From positions 1 through 40,876 of the forward strand of contig JBBRNH010000046.1 of NCBI GenBank assembly GCA_038230415.1: a stretch of 40,876 nucleotides of DNA, given 5' to 3'. The position numbers were made by a program, and so were the translations under genes. The notes beneath the pieces are model-generated. The model had not been told where the DNA came from. It did not search any database and saw only the letters and a list, made by a program, of their open reading frames with translations. This DNA is from JBBRNH01 sp038230415. GTDB taxonomy: Bacteria > Bacteroidota > Bacteroidia > Cytophagales > Spirosomataceae. Shown here in pieces: positions 23,456 to 33,400 of this stretch (position 1 is its first letter; the number at the start of each line of letters is the position of its first letter).

Positions 23456-26400
23456 TTTTGTGATTAAAATTCACCTGCAACGTGCTGTAATAATACGACC
23501 CGTTGAAGCCAAATTGGTTGGCGTTTCGGGTGTATGGCACCTGCCCGTTGGTGTAGGAGGCATAATTACTGTACACGCGGTCGGGGTAAACGTTGGTGAT
23601 GTTGTTGCCGCCAACGGTGAGCGTCAGGAGTTTGCTGAAGGTGTAGCCCACTGACAAATCGAACACGGTTTTGCCGCTAAACGTCTGGCTCTGATGCAGG
23701 TTACTGGTGCCGGGGTTGGGCTTGCTGAGTTTTTCCCAAGCCGTTACCTCGCCAAAATACGTGCCGCGCAGCGTTACGTTGAGCTTGCCCAACTGATAGG
23801 CCACCGACCCCAGAATTTTGGTGTGCGGCTGGCTGGTTTCGATCAGGCCCCGGCTGATGGTGTCAATCAGAATCACCGCCGTTTTGGTATCCTGCTGCAA
23901 AGCCGACGGTGCGCCCTTCGCGTTCGTTATTTTGGTCTCGTTCACGGTTAAGGCAAGGCTGGCATTCAGGCGGTTGCGGCTGTTGAACTGATTCCGGTAT
24001 GACACCACCAGGTCAACGCCTTTGGTGCGGGTGTTGATCTGATTCGTAAAAAACGTGATTTCGCGGAAGCCCGTAAACAATGGTTTTAGGGCGGCAACGT
24101 TGGCAACGGCTAAGTTCTCGGTAATGATAATCCGGTCAGTAATGTCAATCTGATAGGCATCCAGCGTGAACAGAAAATTGCGCCCGGCCTGCGCCGTAAC
24201 GCCTAAGTTATAGTTCCACGATGTTTCGGGCTTGGGTGCTTCGATACCCACTTTCGCCAAACGCGGATCGTCAGAGGGTAACTGCTTGGTGCTGGTAATC
24301 ACCCCCGACTGCACCGTTGAGGTGGTGGCGGCATTGGCAATCTGCTGGAGCAACGGCGCACGGAAGCCTTTGTTGACAGAACCCCGTAGCGAGAAATTAT
24401 CCGACAGTTTCAGCCGTGAGGCCAATTTACCCGAAACATTACTGCCGAAATCACTGTAATTTTCGTACCGTACCGCAGCCGCCAGCAACAGCCGACTCGT
24501 TAAATCGCTTTCGACATCAACATACAGGCCGAGGTTTGAGCGGCTTTTGTTGGTTACGTCGGCGGCATCGATCCCCACGCGCCCCTGCGAACCGGGCGTT
24601 TTGTTTTTTGTAGCCGATAGCGGCCCCGTAAAATAAGCCGCCGGGTCGCCCGCCGAGAGTTGGAAATTATCAACCCGGTACTGCCCGCCGAAGGCGAAGT
24701 TAAACGACTGTGTACGGGCGAATTTTGGGAAAGACTTGGCGATGTTGGCTTCGGTCAGGCTCTGCCCGAAACCAATCCTGCCCGCGTAAAAATCCTTCGG
24801 TGAGTCGGCTCCCATTGATGCGTTCGACGAATTTTTGGCGTATTGGTCGAGGTAATTTTTGCCGTAGCCGGTGCTGAAATCGAGGCTCCAGCCGCCGGGC
24901 AATGCGCGTTTCACGCCCACCAGCGTCGAGTAGTCAACCGAGGTGCCGGGCAGTTGCGGCACGTAACCATCGGGGTATAAATCGGGGTTCGAGGTCGCGC
25001 CCGTGGCTAAAGCCGTGCGGATAAAGGCCTGGGCAAACACCTTTTTGCTCGAATACCCACCGAATGAATACAGCGACCAGCCCCCACCCAACGGCACGCC
25101 GAGGTTATAAAAAATCTGACCCGATTTCATGGCGTTTGAGCCGTATTTGGTTGGCGAAAACGAGCCGTAGGTGCCATCGCCCCAGTAGCCCCGGCTTTTG
25201 AGCAGGGCCTGATCCGTAGCGGCCACGTTGGTATAAATCCCGGTGTAAGTACCGCCTGCCACCGGCTGCGGGTTATAGGGGTCAGAACGGTCGGTGCCTT
25301 TCACATCCTGATAACTACCCGTCAGGTTGAGGTAGCCACCTTTTTTGCCCAGCCCAAAACCGTAGTTAAGCCCGGCGGTGTAGCCCTGCCCGTCGCCTTT
25401 TGAGGTGCCGCCGTATTGAATACTGGCCGAGCCTTTGCCGATGGTTTTTTTCAGGGCCAGGTTCACGATACCCGCAATGGCATCGGAGCCGTATTGGGCG
25501 GCTGCTCCGTCGCGCAGGATTTCGACGCGCTCTAAGGCCAAAGCCGGAATCGTGTTCAGGTCCGTGACAACCGTGCCTTTGCCGACGGTGACGTTGTTTT
25601 GCACAGCCGCGAACTGATGCCGCCGTTTGCCGTCAATCAGCACCAGCATCTGATCGGGCGAAAGCCCTTTGAGCGACGCGGGGTCGGCGTAGTTGGCAAT
25701 ACCGTTGATGCCGTTTTTGGTGGAGTTGAACGAAGGCGACGTAAACTGCACCTGCTGACCCACTTCGGTTTGCCCCGTTGACTGCAACTCTTTGGCACTC
25801 AGGATATCAACCGGAACCGGGCGGTCAACGTCGGTGCGGGCCGTTCCCGCCCGCGAACCCACCACGGCAACCTCGGCCAGCATATCGGCATTTTCGACGA
25901 GAGCGATGGCAAGCGGGCTGGTATCGGCCACCCGAACGGTAAGGGGCGTGAAGCCCACAAAGGACACCACCAGCACATCGCCCACGTTGGCGTTGATCGT
26001 AAATACGCCCTCGGCGTTGGTCACGGCCCCGCGCTGCGTGCCTTTGACGAGAATGTTTACCCCGGCCAATATCTCGCCTGATTTACTTTTCACCGTCCCC
26101 GTAATCGGCGATTCGGTAACAGTATTAGCGGGGGTGCTGATGTCTGCCGCTTTCCGGTTTTTGAGTATAATCTGATTACCAACCAATTCGTAGTTGATTC
26201 GCAACGGATTCAGGAGGGTATTTAGCACGGCGGCCAACTTCTCCTGCCGCGCCGAAACCGAGACCATCCGGTCGGCCCCGACGAGTTTGGGACTGAATAC
26301 GAACGTGGCTCCGGTGGCGGTTTCGAGTTGAGCCAGCACCTGATCGAGCCGCTGGGCGGGGCAGGTAATCGTCACTTCTTTGTCTAACACGTTCTGGGCG

Positions 26401-26513
26401 AAGGCAGTACGCGCATGGCTGACACCGTTAAACAGCAGCAGCAGGATAAGTAACCCCTGCCGGATAATCCGGGCAGGGGTTTTCAGGAAACGGAGGGTAA
26501 CAGAATTTCTCAT
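23442..26513 (-). CDS. TonB-dependent receptor with STN and carboxypeptidase-regulatory domains
   Basis: A 1023-residue outer-membrane receptor. After a signal peptide (cleavage near AFAQ) comes an STN signalling domain (about 47-115, CPAQRLDQVLAQLETATGAT), then a carboxypeptidase-like domain (about 135-215, ITGTVKSKSGEILAGVNILV), a plug (about 222-335 with QMLVLIDGKRRH and VEILRDGAAAQYGSDAIAG) and a barrel. The STN domain and the FecR and sigma genes directly upstream show that ligand binding signals to transcription, as in FecA-FecR-FecI. No SusD gene accompanies it, so a small ligand such as a siderophore or a peptide is more likely than a polysaccharide. The C terminus reads FNHKIERR, not the usual terminal aromatic, because the last codons come from a repeat. 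Confidence 0.95.
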   Translation of the reverse strand: MRNSVTLRFLKTPARIIRQGLLILLLLFNGVSHARTAFAQNVLDKEVTITCPAQRLDQVLAQLETATGATFVFSPKLVGADRMVSVSARQEKLAAVLNTLLNPLRINYELVGNQIILKNRKAADISTPANTVTESPITGTVKSKSGEILAGVNILVKGTQRGAVTNAEGVFTINANVGDVLVVSFVGFTPLTVRVADTSPLAIALVENADMLAEVAVVGSRAGTARTDVDRPVPVDILSAKELQSTGQTEVGQQVQFTSPSFNSTKNGINGIANYADPASLKGLSPDQMLVLIDGKRRHQFAAVQNNVTVGKGTVVTDLNTIPALALERVEILRDGAAAQYGSDAIAGIVNLALKKTIGKGSASIQYGGTSKGDGQGYTAGLNYGFGLGKKGGYLNLTGSYQDVKGTDRSDPYNPQPVAGGTYTGIYTNVAATDQALLKSRGYWGDGTYGSFSPTKYGSNAMKSGQIFYNLGVPLGGGWSLYSFGGYSSKKVFAQAFIRTALATGATSNPDLYPDGYVPQLPGTSVDYSTLVGVKRALPGGWSLDFSTGYGKNYLDQYAKNSSNASMGADSPKDFYAGRIGFGQSLTEANIAKSFPKFARTQSFNFAFGGQYRVDNFQLSAGDPAAYFTGPLSATKNKTPGSQGRVGIDAADVTNKSRSNLGLYVDVESDLTSRLLLAAAVRYENYSDFGSNVSGKLASRLKLSDNFSLRGSVNKGFRAPLLQQIANAATTSTVQSGVITSTKQLPSDDPRLAKVGIEAPKPETSWNYNLGVTAQAGRNFLFTLDAYQIDITDRIIITENLAVANVAALKPLFTGFREITFFTNQINTRTKGVDLVVSYRNQFNSRNRLNASLALTVNETKITNAKGAPSALQQDTKTAVILIDTISRGLIETSQPHTKILGSVAYQLGKLNVTLRGTYFGEVTAWEKLSKPNPGTSNLHQSQTFSGKTVFDLSVGYTFSKLLTLTVGGNNITNVYPDRVYSNYASYTNGQVPYTRNANQFGFNGSYYYSTLQVNFNHKIERR

Positions 26514-26564
26514 TGTCGGTAGTAGTGTTATGTTGTACGGTACTCAATGTATAAAAGATAAGGT

Positions 26565-27629
26565 TTAGGAATCTTGTTTTGGATCATCGCAGCCGGTGGT
26601 ACTGACCACAATCTGACCGTCAATAATCTGATAATCAGCACCAATAGCCCGGCAAATCAGGTCTAACTTACCATAAAGCGTCTCCTGTGTAAGCGTGGCC
26701 GTGAGTGGGCAGCGCAACAGTAAGGCTTCGTCATAAATGATGGCAATGCCGTAGGTCTGGCCGATGGCCCGCAGCACCTCAGATACCGGCGCGTTGCGAA
26801 AGGTAAAATTGTAGGGTTTCAGCACGAGCGGCTCGGCAATCAGCGACTTACTGAACGTGGTCTCCTGCCGGTTGAAAACCACCTGCTGATTGGGTGTCAA
26901 AATCAGGCCGTTGGCGCGTTTAGAACCTTGCGCCGGTTCGGGATTGGCATCAACGGCCCGGCTAAAGACCGACACCCGCCCCGTTCTGACCACCACCTGC
27001 ACCTGCGCGTCACCGGGCAAGGCCCGCACCCAGAAACTCGTACCTAAAACCTTTGTTGTCAGTTCATTGGCATACACAAAAAAAGGCTGTTTCGGGTTTT
27101 TCACAACCTCAAAAAACGCCATACCCGTCAGGTACACCTCGCGCTTATCAGCGCGGAATCGGGCGGGGTAGCGCACCCGGCTACCGGGCTGGAGCGTTAC
27201 GGTGCTGCCATCGGTCAGGCGCAGGCGTTGGGCCAGTTTGGTTTGGTTCACGCGCTCAGTCAGCCCGGTGGGTGAGCCATCGGTGGTGGCTGTTGTGGTC
27301 GTTTGCTGTCCACTTTGCTGCACCACCCACCAGCCCAGTATGCCCAACAAAAAAGCAATGCTGGCTGCCAGGCCAAACCGCAGTGCGGGCCTGTTCCAGA
27401 AGCGGTTTGGGTACAGTGGCCGCAGCGAACCGCCTTCTTTGTTGGTCTGAATCTGATTCCAGATGCGGGTTTCGATGCGTCGCCAGTCGGCGGCAGATTT
27501 CGGTTCCTGCCCGTCGGCCTCATCTATCAGTGCGTACCATTGCTCAATGGTAGCGCGTTCATCGGCAGAGCTTTGGCCGGTAGCGTATCGGTCTAAAATT
27601 CGGCGGAGCGCTTGTCGGTTCATTGTCAT
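26565..27629 (-). CDS. FecR-family anti-sigma factor / signal transducer
   Basis: A 354-residue inner-membrane protein. The N-terminal cytoplasmic part (about 1-80) contains the ADWRRIETRIW segment that holds the sigma factor. One transmembrane helix follows (about 86-105, GLAASIAFLLGILGWWVV), then a FecR periplasmic domain (about 130-225, RLRLTDGSTVTLQPGSRVRY and REVYLTGMAFFEVVKN) and a C-terminal DUF4974 domain (about 275-345). It passes the receptor STN signal to the sigma factor encoded upstream. The gene ends 51 bp before the receptor start. Confidence 0.95.
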   Translation of the reverse strand: MTMNRQALRRILDRYATGQSSADERATIEQWYALIDEADGQEPKSAADWRRIETRIWNQIQTNKEGGSLRPLYPNRFWNRPALRFGLAASIAFLLGILGWWVVQQSGQQTTTTATTDGSPTGLTERVNQTKLAQRLRLTDGSTVTLQPGSRVRYPARFRADKREVYLTGMAFFEVVKNPKQPFFVYANELTTKVLGTSFWVRALPGDAQVQVVVRTGRVSVFSRAVDANPEPAQGSKRANGLILTPNQQVVFNRQETTFSKSLIAEPLVLKPYNFTFRNAPVSEVLRAIGQTYGIAIIYDEALLLRCPLTATLTQETLYGKLDLICRAIGADYQIIDGQIVVSTTGCDDPKQDS

Positions 27630-27838
27630 ACAGCAGGTTAATTATCCGACAAGAGTAAAAACGGGCAGGTATCCCTAAATGAACCTGAAAATTCTATGAA
27701 CGTTTATACAAATATGGCTTTTTTGATGGTATTTCCTGGTATTATACTAAATGATTGCAACTGCTTAGGTGTGTTCATCTTGAGCGGTGCCGAACGTATT
27801 ACCCACCGCCCCCCGGCTGTGGGTGTACGCATACAGCG

Positions 27839-28387
27839 TCACGGCAAAAACTCCCGCAACGTAACCCGCAGCAACCGCAGGGCCGAGGTGATGTGGTACT
27901 CCACCGATTTTTCGGATAACTCAAGTTGAGCAGCGATTTCGGTGTGGGTGAGCTGCTCAAACCGGCTCATTCTGAAAACGGTTTCGGTTTTGGGGGGCAG
28001 CGCGGCTAAGCCGGTGTCTAAAGCAGCGCGGAGGTCGTTGAGCAGTAGCCGTTCTTCGGTCGTTTGGTTTTCGGCAGTTTGCTCGTGGGCTGTTTCGAGG
28101 GTTTGCGGGTCGGTGAGCCGGGCTTTCAGGTGCTGAATCACGGCGTATTTTGCCGACGATACTAAGTAAGCCTCTACTTTCTGGATCAGCAGCGTTTCGC
28201 GTTTGTCCCAAAGGGTCAGAAAAATATCCTGCACAATTTCTTCGGCGGTGATGGTCGAGCTGGTTTTGCGGAGGGCCAGCCGGTAGAGCCGTTGCCAGTG
28301 CCGTTGATAAATCTCCCGGAAGGCCTGCTCATCGCTCGTGCGGAGAAGGCGGGCCAGAATATCGTCGGGGAAATCAGCGTAAGACAC
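27839..28387 (-). CDS. FecI-type ECF sigma-70 factor
   Basis: A 182-residue ECF sigma factor. Region 2 (about 15-85): FREIYQRHWQRLYRLALRK, AEEIVQDIFLTLWDKRE and YLVSSAKYAVIQHL. Region 4 (about 120-175): LPPKTETVFRMSRFEQLTHT, EIAAQLELSEKSVEYHI. The pattern is that of the Bacteroidota FecI-like group, held by FecR and released when the TonB receptor binds ligand. The 209-bp gap to fecR is long for such operons; I saw no gene or inverted repeat in it. Confidence 0.95.
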   Translation of the reverse strand: MSYADFPDDILARLLRTSDEQAFREIYQRHWQRLYRLALRKTSSTITAEEIVQDIFLTLWDKRETLLIQKVEAYLVSSAKYAVIQHLKARLTDPQTLETAHEQTAENQTTEERLLLNDLRAALDTGLAALPPKTETVFRMSRFEQLTHTEIAAQLELSEKSVEYHITSALRLLRVTLREFLP

Positions 28388-28508
28388 GGCACAGAAAGCA
28401 AAAAGACCGCGAAAGATGCAAAAAAATCAGCCAGCAGTGCCAATGCCCCGAACCAGTCAACCGCCCGAATCCGTTGAGTCATACACAAGAACCGAACCCT
28501 AACTAACG

Positions 28509-29360
28509 ATGCTCCTCACCGAATGTCCCCGCGATGCCATGCAGGGCCTGACCCGTTTCGTGCCGACCGACCTGAAAATCCGCTACCTGAACGCGCTGCT
28601 CCGGGTGGGGTTCGATACGCTCGATTTTGGCTCGTTCGTGTCGCCCAAAGCCGTGCCGCAGATGGCCGATACCGCCCGTGTGCTGGCCGGGCTTGACCTG
28701 ACCAACACCCAAACCAACCTCCTCGCTATTGTTGCCAATCAGCGCGGAGCCACCGAAGCCACGCAGCACGGCCAAATCCGGTACATTGGTTTTCCGCTGT
28801 CGGTGTCTGAAACGTTTCAGCAGCGCAACACCAACAAATCGATTACGCAAGCCCTGATTGAAGTCAGTGAGATGCAAAATTTGTGCCTCCGCTCAGGTCA
28901 CGAATTAGTGATCTATCTCTCGATGGGATTCGGCAATCCCTACGGTGACCTGTATAGCCCCGACCTCGTGGCCGATTTTGCCGGGCAGTTGGCCGGGCTT
29001 GGTATTCAGCGCGTTGCGCCGTCTGATACGGTTGGTACGGCCACGCCCGAAGCCATCGAAACCCTGTTTCGGCACTTAATCAAGACATTTCCGGCTTTAT
29101 CATTCGGGGCGCACCTGCACGCCCGGCCCGGCCAAACAGCGGCTAAAGTACGGGCAGCGTTGCGGGCGGGCGTGGGCCGGATTGACGGAGCGTTGCGCGG
29201 TTTTGGCGGTTGCCCACTGGCCGACGACCATCTGACGGGTAACCTCCCAACCGAAGCCATCATTGAAACACTTCGGGCCGGGGGCATTCCGGTACTGCTA
29301 AACCAGGAAGCGTGGGATGAAGCCTGGCAGTTGTCGGCAGCGGTGTTTGAGGAATCATAA
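28509..29360 (+). CDS. Hydroxymethylglutaryl-CoA-lyase-like enzyme
   Basis: A 283-residue HMGL-family TIM barrel. The N-terminal TECPRDAMQG holds the catalytic Arg-Asp (usually RDGLQ), the metal-binding AHLHARPGQ gives His202 and His204, and GFGGCPLADDHLTGNLPTE has the catalytic-loop Cys235 and Asn245. These residues match HMG-CoA lyase, which cleaves HMG-CoA to acetoacetate and acetyl-CoA in leucine degradation. The sequence is shorter than typical lyases, and its loop (PLADDHLTGN) differs from the PYAxGASGN form, so a related Bacteroidota subgroup with another acyl-CoA substrate remains possible. It is divergent from the sigma gene and convergent, with 6-base overlap, with the next gene. 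Confidence 0.85.
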   Translation: MLLTECPRDAMQGLTRFVPTDLKIRYLNALLRVGFDTLDFGSFVSPKAVPQMADTARVLAGLDLTNTQTNLLAIVANQRGATEATQHGQIRYIGFPLSVSETFQQRNTNKSITQALIEVSEMQNLCLRSGHELVIYLSMGFGNPYGDLYSPDLVADFAGQLAGLGIQRVAPSDTVGTATPEAIETLFRHLIKTFPALSFGAHLHARPGQTAAKVRAALRAGVGRIDGALRGFGGCPLADDHLTGNLPTEAIIETLRAGGIPVLLNQEAWDEAWQLSAAVFEES

Positions 29361-29879
29361 AATCACTTTCTGAATTTCTTCTTTCACTACCGCTAATGCT
29401 TTGGCGGTCGGTTGCTGGTCGCGCTGGATAACGCGCTCAAAAATCTGTTTCGAGAGTTCGATGGCCGGGTCGCCGGGATGACTATTGCCCGATGCCTGAT
29501 TGATGAGCGTGATAATGTCGTTCATGGCAGCCTGAATTTCGTCCCAGGCGGTTTGGCTCATATAGACCTGCTGGGATAGATTGTGGTTATATTCGTCGCG
29601 GATGTCCTGCAAAAGCCGTTGCTGCAACTCGCTGACGGTGCTGGCCGAACCGCCCAGCCGCAACAGCAGGTTAGCCGGGTTGATGCGTTCCAGAAACAGC
29701 ACCATGCGCTCGTACGCCTGCAACCGCACCGGCACAACGGCTTCGGCGTAGCGGTTTTGCACATCAAAACGGTGGCGGTCAGCTTCGCGGTTGAGCAACA
29801 GTTTTACCGTCAGGTACATACCATATAGAACTAAGCTGGCGGGAATAATCAGTTTCAGAAGGTCACTCAGGAGTTCCAT
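29355..29879 (-). CDS. Membrane-anchored protein of unknown function
   Basis: A 174-residue protein with one N-terminal membrane helix (about 8-28, LLKLIIPASLVLYGMYLTVK) and a cytoplasmic helical body rich in Gln and Leu. YERMVLFLERINPANLLLRL is typical of a small Bacteroidota-specific family seen beside unrelated genes (I believe DUF7935, not verified). Long heptad-like stretches suggest oligomerisation. It overlaps the 3' end of the HMGL-like gene by 6 bases on the opposite strand. A repeat lies immediately upstream of its start. Confidence 0.75.
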   Translation of the reverse strand: MELLSDLLKLIIPASLVLYGMYLTVKLLLNREADRHRFDVQNRYAEAVVPVRLQAYERMVLFLERINPANLLLRLGGSASTVSELQQRLLQDIRDEYNHNLSQQVYMSQTAWDEIQAAMNDIITLINQASGNSHPGDPAIELSKQIFERVIQRDQQPTAKALAVVKEEIQKVIL

Positions 29880-29883
29880 AAAA

Positions 29884-30022
29884 GTTTTCGGTTTACAGTT
29901 TTCGGTTTACGGGCCTATTCACGGCCCCAGCCGCATCACCATTTTCTACAACGATAAAACGCCTAAATTTAGCCCTAAACCGCGTATTGGCTCCCGTAAA
30001 CCGCATACTGCTTACCGAAAAC
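29884..30022. repeat. Inverted repeat in divergent promoter region, TTCGGTTTAC family
   Basis: Arms 29884-29913 and 29993-30022 pair at 25 of 30 positions. The left arm carries the word TTCGGTTTAC twice. It is the second copy of the family at 8330-8423. It starts 4 bp upstream of one gene (29879) and ends one base before the ATG of the other (30024), so both promoters must lie within or beyond the element. Confidence 0.88.
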
Positions 30023-30023
30023 A

Positions 30024-30305
30024 ATGCTCACCAACCCCGTTATCATCTCACCCGAAGCCCGGCAACGCATCGAAGAAACGCTGAAAACCAAGCCCATACC
30101 GCCCGAATACGGTCTGCGCGTTGGCGTTCGGGGGGGTGGTTGCTCGGCTTCGTGGCTGCTTGGCTTCGACCTGCCCGGCCCTGCCGACGAGGTTTACAGC
30201 ATTGATGAGGTGCGGGTGATTATTGACAAAAAACACCTCCTTTATGTGCTGGGCGCAACAGTCGGTTACGAACCGGGTGGGTTTACGGTAGAGAAAAGTG
30301 GTTAG
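30024..30305 (+). CDS. HesB/IscA-like protein lacking the C-terminal cysteine pair
   Basis: A 93-residue protein with the HesB/IscA core: IISPEARQRIEETL, YGLRVGVRGGGCSASWLLGFD (first conserved Cys at residue 40), and DEVRVIIDKKHLLYVLGATVGYEPGGF. IscA proteins normally end with a CGCG motif that supplies the other two iron-sulfur ligands, about 10 residues further on. Here the protein stops at VEKSG, and this end lies in the left arm of the inverted repeat at 30298-30375. Either it belongs to a one-cysteine subgroup, or the repeat has removed the end of a former IscA-type carrier. Confidence 0.8.
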   Translation: MLTNPVIISPEARQRIEETLKTKPIPPEYGLRVGVRGGGCSASWLLGFDLPGPADEVYSIDEVRVIIDKKHLLYVLGATVGYEPGGFTVEKSG

Positions 30306-30375
30306 TGGTCAGTGGCAAGTTGGCTGACGCGAGCGTACTGATACGTCAGCCAACTTGCCACTAATCACTAACCAC
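30298..30375. repeat. Intergenic inverted repeat, GTGGTTAGTGG family
   Basis: Arms 30298-30329 and 30344-30375 pair at 30 of 32 positions with a 14-base loop. The last two sense codons and stop of the IscA-like gene (30297-30305) run into the left arm. The ATG-less NtrY-like gene (GTG start) begins 43 bp after the right arm. Confidence 0.92.
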
Positions 30376-30417
30376 CAACCACTAAACTTGGCATGATTTT
30401 GGGGATTACTTACCGCA

Positions 30418-33400
30418 GTGAAAACGATAGAACGACATATTTTTTTGATGCTGGCCGGGCTGATGCTGGTGTTGGCGGGCCTGACCTACGCCTTTCTGGA
30501 ACGCGAAGCTCCCGGTGCCACTGACGAGCAATATGCCGCTACGGTGCAGGAGCGCGTCAGGGCCGAGATGCGCGTTAGTACCGACGAACTGGCCGAGGTT
30601 GCCACACAGTTGCGCCAGGTGCCTGATTTCTCGTTCAAAACTGGCTCATTACCAACCCGATACCCCTATTTTATTTTCAAAAACAGAACGCTACTGTTTT
30701 GGTCAGACTACCGCTTTGTACCCGACTACGGACGTATTGCCGACGTAACTAACCCGCGTCTGGTAGATTTTGAGCCGGGCCGATACATCGTTAGCCACGA
30801 GCGAATCCTGCGCGGAGCCGATACACTCGATGTCGTCTCGCTCGTGAATGTGTTTCGGCAGTACAAAAACACCAACACCTACCTGCAAAGCGGCTACAAC
30901 CCCGGCCTGTTTGCGCTGGAACCCCAGCAATTGCTGACCACCAAAGGCCCGGCCTACCAAAATATTTACGACAATACGCCGGTATTTCTATTCTCCGTCG
31001 TGCCGCCCCGTATTGATCGGTTTCGCAACCGCTCCACGCCCGTCAACACGGTGATTCTGGCAACGCTGGGTATGATTTTTCTGGGGCTGTATGTTTTCCG
31101 GGAGATTAAACGACTCCGGCGCGGGCGGCATTACGAAACGGGTTTTGCCCTGCTGATGACCTACTTACTGTTCCTGCGCGGGGCGATGCTGTATTTTGGC
31201 GTACCGTTTTTGTTTGTCGAAAATGACCTGTTCAATCCCCGGTTTTATGCGGCTTCGGCCCTGGCCCCTTCCCTCGGCGACCTGCTCCTGAACGCGGGCT
31301 TGGTGCTGGTGCTGGCGTTTTACTTAGTCAATTATTTCTATCGGTCGCGGCTATATGGCTGGCTCATCCGGCTGCCGGTGCGGGCGGGCCGGTGGCCGGT
31401 GTCGGTGCTGTTTGTGGTGCTGAGTTACGCGCTGTTTCAGGCGTGTTTCATTGAACTGAACAACATCTACGAAAAATCACAGTTTACGCTCGATATCACG
31501 CTCAGCATCAGTTTTTCGGGCCTCAAAATCGCCTGCCTGTTGGTGTTTATCTGCATTTCGCTGATTTATTTTTTGGGTCAGCATCTGTTTGCCAGTCTAT
31601 TTCTGCGCTTTCACGCCAATCGGCGTTGGGGGTTGGTCTGGCTCGGTATCGGTAGCCTGCTGGCGGTTGGTTTAGCCGGGCTAACAGGCTGGCTGGGCAA
31701 TTGGCTTTGGGCCGTGAATGGGCTGTATTTCAGCGCGTTATACCTGTTCCGGTTTCCGCGTGTTCTCTACACGTTTCGTTACAAAACCTCGGTTTATCTC
31801 TTTCTGGCCGCGTTCACCTGCGCCATCGCCACCACCGTTGTGGTCTATGAGCAGGAAGTCAGAAAAGATGTGTTGCACAAAAAAGAATTTGCCAAACAAC
31901 TACTGGCCGAGAACGACGAGTTTGGCGAGTTTCTGCTCGGAAAAGCGCGGGAATCCATCACTGCCGATGCCGACCTTCGCCGGTTTTTCCTGAAAGACAC
32001 GCTTTTTGTGCGCGAACGGATACAGCACCGGGTCAAAAATGTACACTTAGACAAATATTTTGAGCGATACGATATAGACGTACTGTCGTTTGACCGGGCG
32101 GGGCAACCCCTCGACCGCAGCCCGTTGTCGGGAAGCTATGCCGGTATGCAGGCCCGCTACCAGCAAATCCGCTACAAAACCAGCAAGCCCGGTTTGTATT
32201 TTGTGAATGAAGTTGGCAACACCGTTATCAAGCAGTATGTCAGCTTTGTGAACGTCTATCGGCCCGCCGACAGCCTGCTGCTGGGCTTCGTGATGCTCGA
32301 TCTGCGGCTCAAAAACGAGATGCCCAAGAGCGTTTATCCCGAACTGCTCGTGGACAAACGATTCAGTCAATCGCCCGATGTACAGTCGTATAGTTACGCC
32401 ATTTTCGGCTCGTCATCAACCCGGATGCAACCCCGGATGCTCTTTGGCACGGGCAGCTACAACTACGAACGCAAGATGCCGCCCGCGCTGCTGCAAGACC
32501 CGGTGCTGTATGCCGACGGGCTGGCCGCCAATGGCTACAAGCACGTGGCATTGCGGGGGCAGGCCGGGGGCCGAACGGTGGTCGTGTCGTCGCCCGAATA
32601 CCCGTTTAGCAGCGTGTTTTCTAATTTTTCGTTTCTGTTTCTGCTCTTGGTACTGACCGTTATTGCGGCCATCGTTTTCTACGCCATCCGCTACGGGGTG
32701 TCGCGGTTTAGCCTCAACTACTCAACCCGAATCCAGATTTTGCTGAACATGGCGTTCTTTCTGCCGTTGCTGCTCGTGATTGTCATTATCCTGAGCATTA
32801 TCAGTACCAACTACATCAGCAATCAGGAGAGCAATTATATCAGCAATACCAAAAACATTGCGGCCAATTTTCTAACGTATTACGACGAGTTTTTGCAGGG
32901 CAAACGCAGCAAAGACTCAATGGAAGAAGAACTCAAAAAGATTGCCCGCGATGCCGATACCGACATTAACCTCTTCGACACGCAGGGCCGGCTCTCGACG
33001 GCCACGCGCCCACTCATGTACGAAGGCGGCCACCTCTCCAAGTTCATTAATCCCAAAGCGTTTATTCACATTATCGAAGACAAAGAAAATCAGGTATTGC
33101 TCAACGAATCGCTCGGCGAAAAGCAGTACCGAACGGCCTACGCAGGCATAAAAGCCTATAACGGGCGGCTCTTGGGGGTGTTGAGTGTACCGTATTTCTA
33201 CGCCCGGCCCGACCTCGACCGGCAGGTGATGGAGGTGATTGCCTCGGCCCTGAGCGTGTTTACGGCCCTTTTCCTGCTGTTTTTGGTGCTGTCTTACTTA
33301 GCCTCAAACCTGCTTACGGGGCCGCTCAAGCTACTCACGCAAAAAATCAGACGAACCAATTTAGACAAACTCAACGAGCCGATTCAATGGCAGTCCGACG

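Noticed and set aside
23442..26513. A SusC/SusD polysaccharide utilisation locus.
   Set aside because: No SusD gene or glycan enzyme is present; the STN domain and FecI/FecR point to signalled uptake of a small ligand.
27630..27838. A gene or repeat in the long gap between the sigma factor and fecR.
   Set aside because: No conserved frame, hairpin or RNA gene was found; probably the fecR leader.
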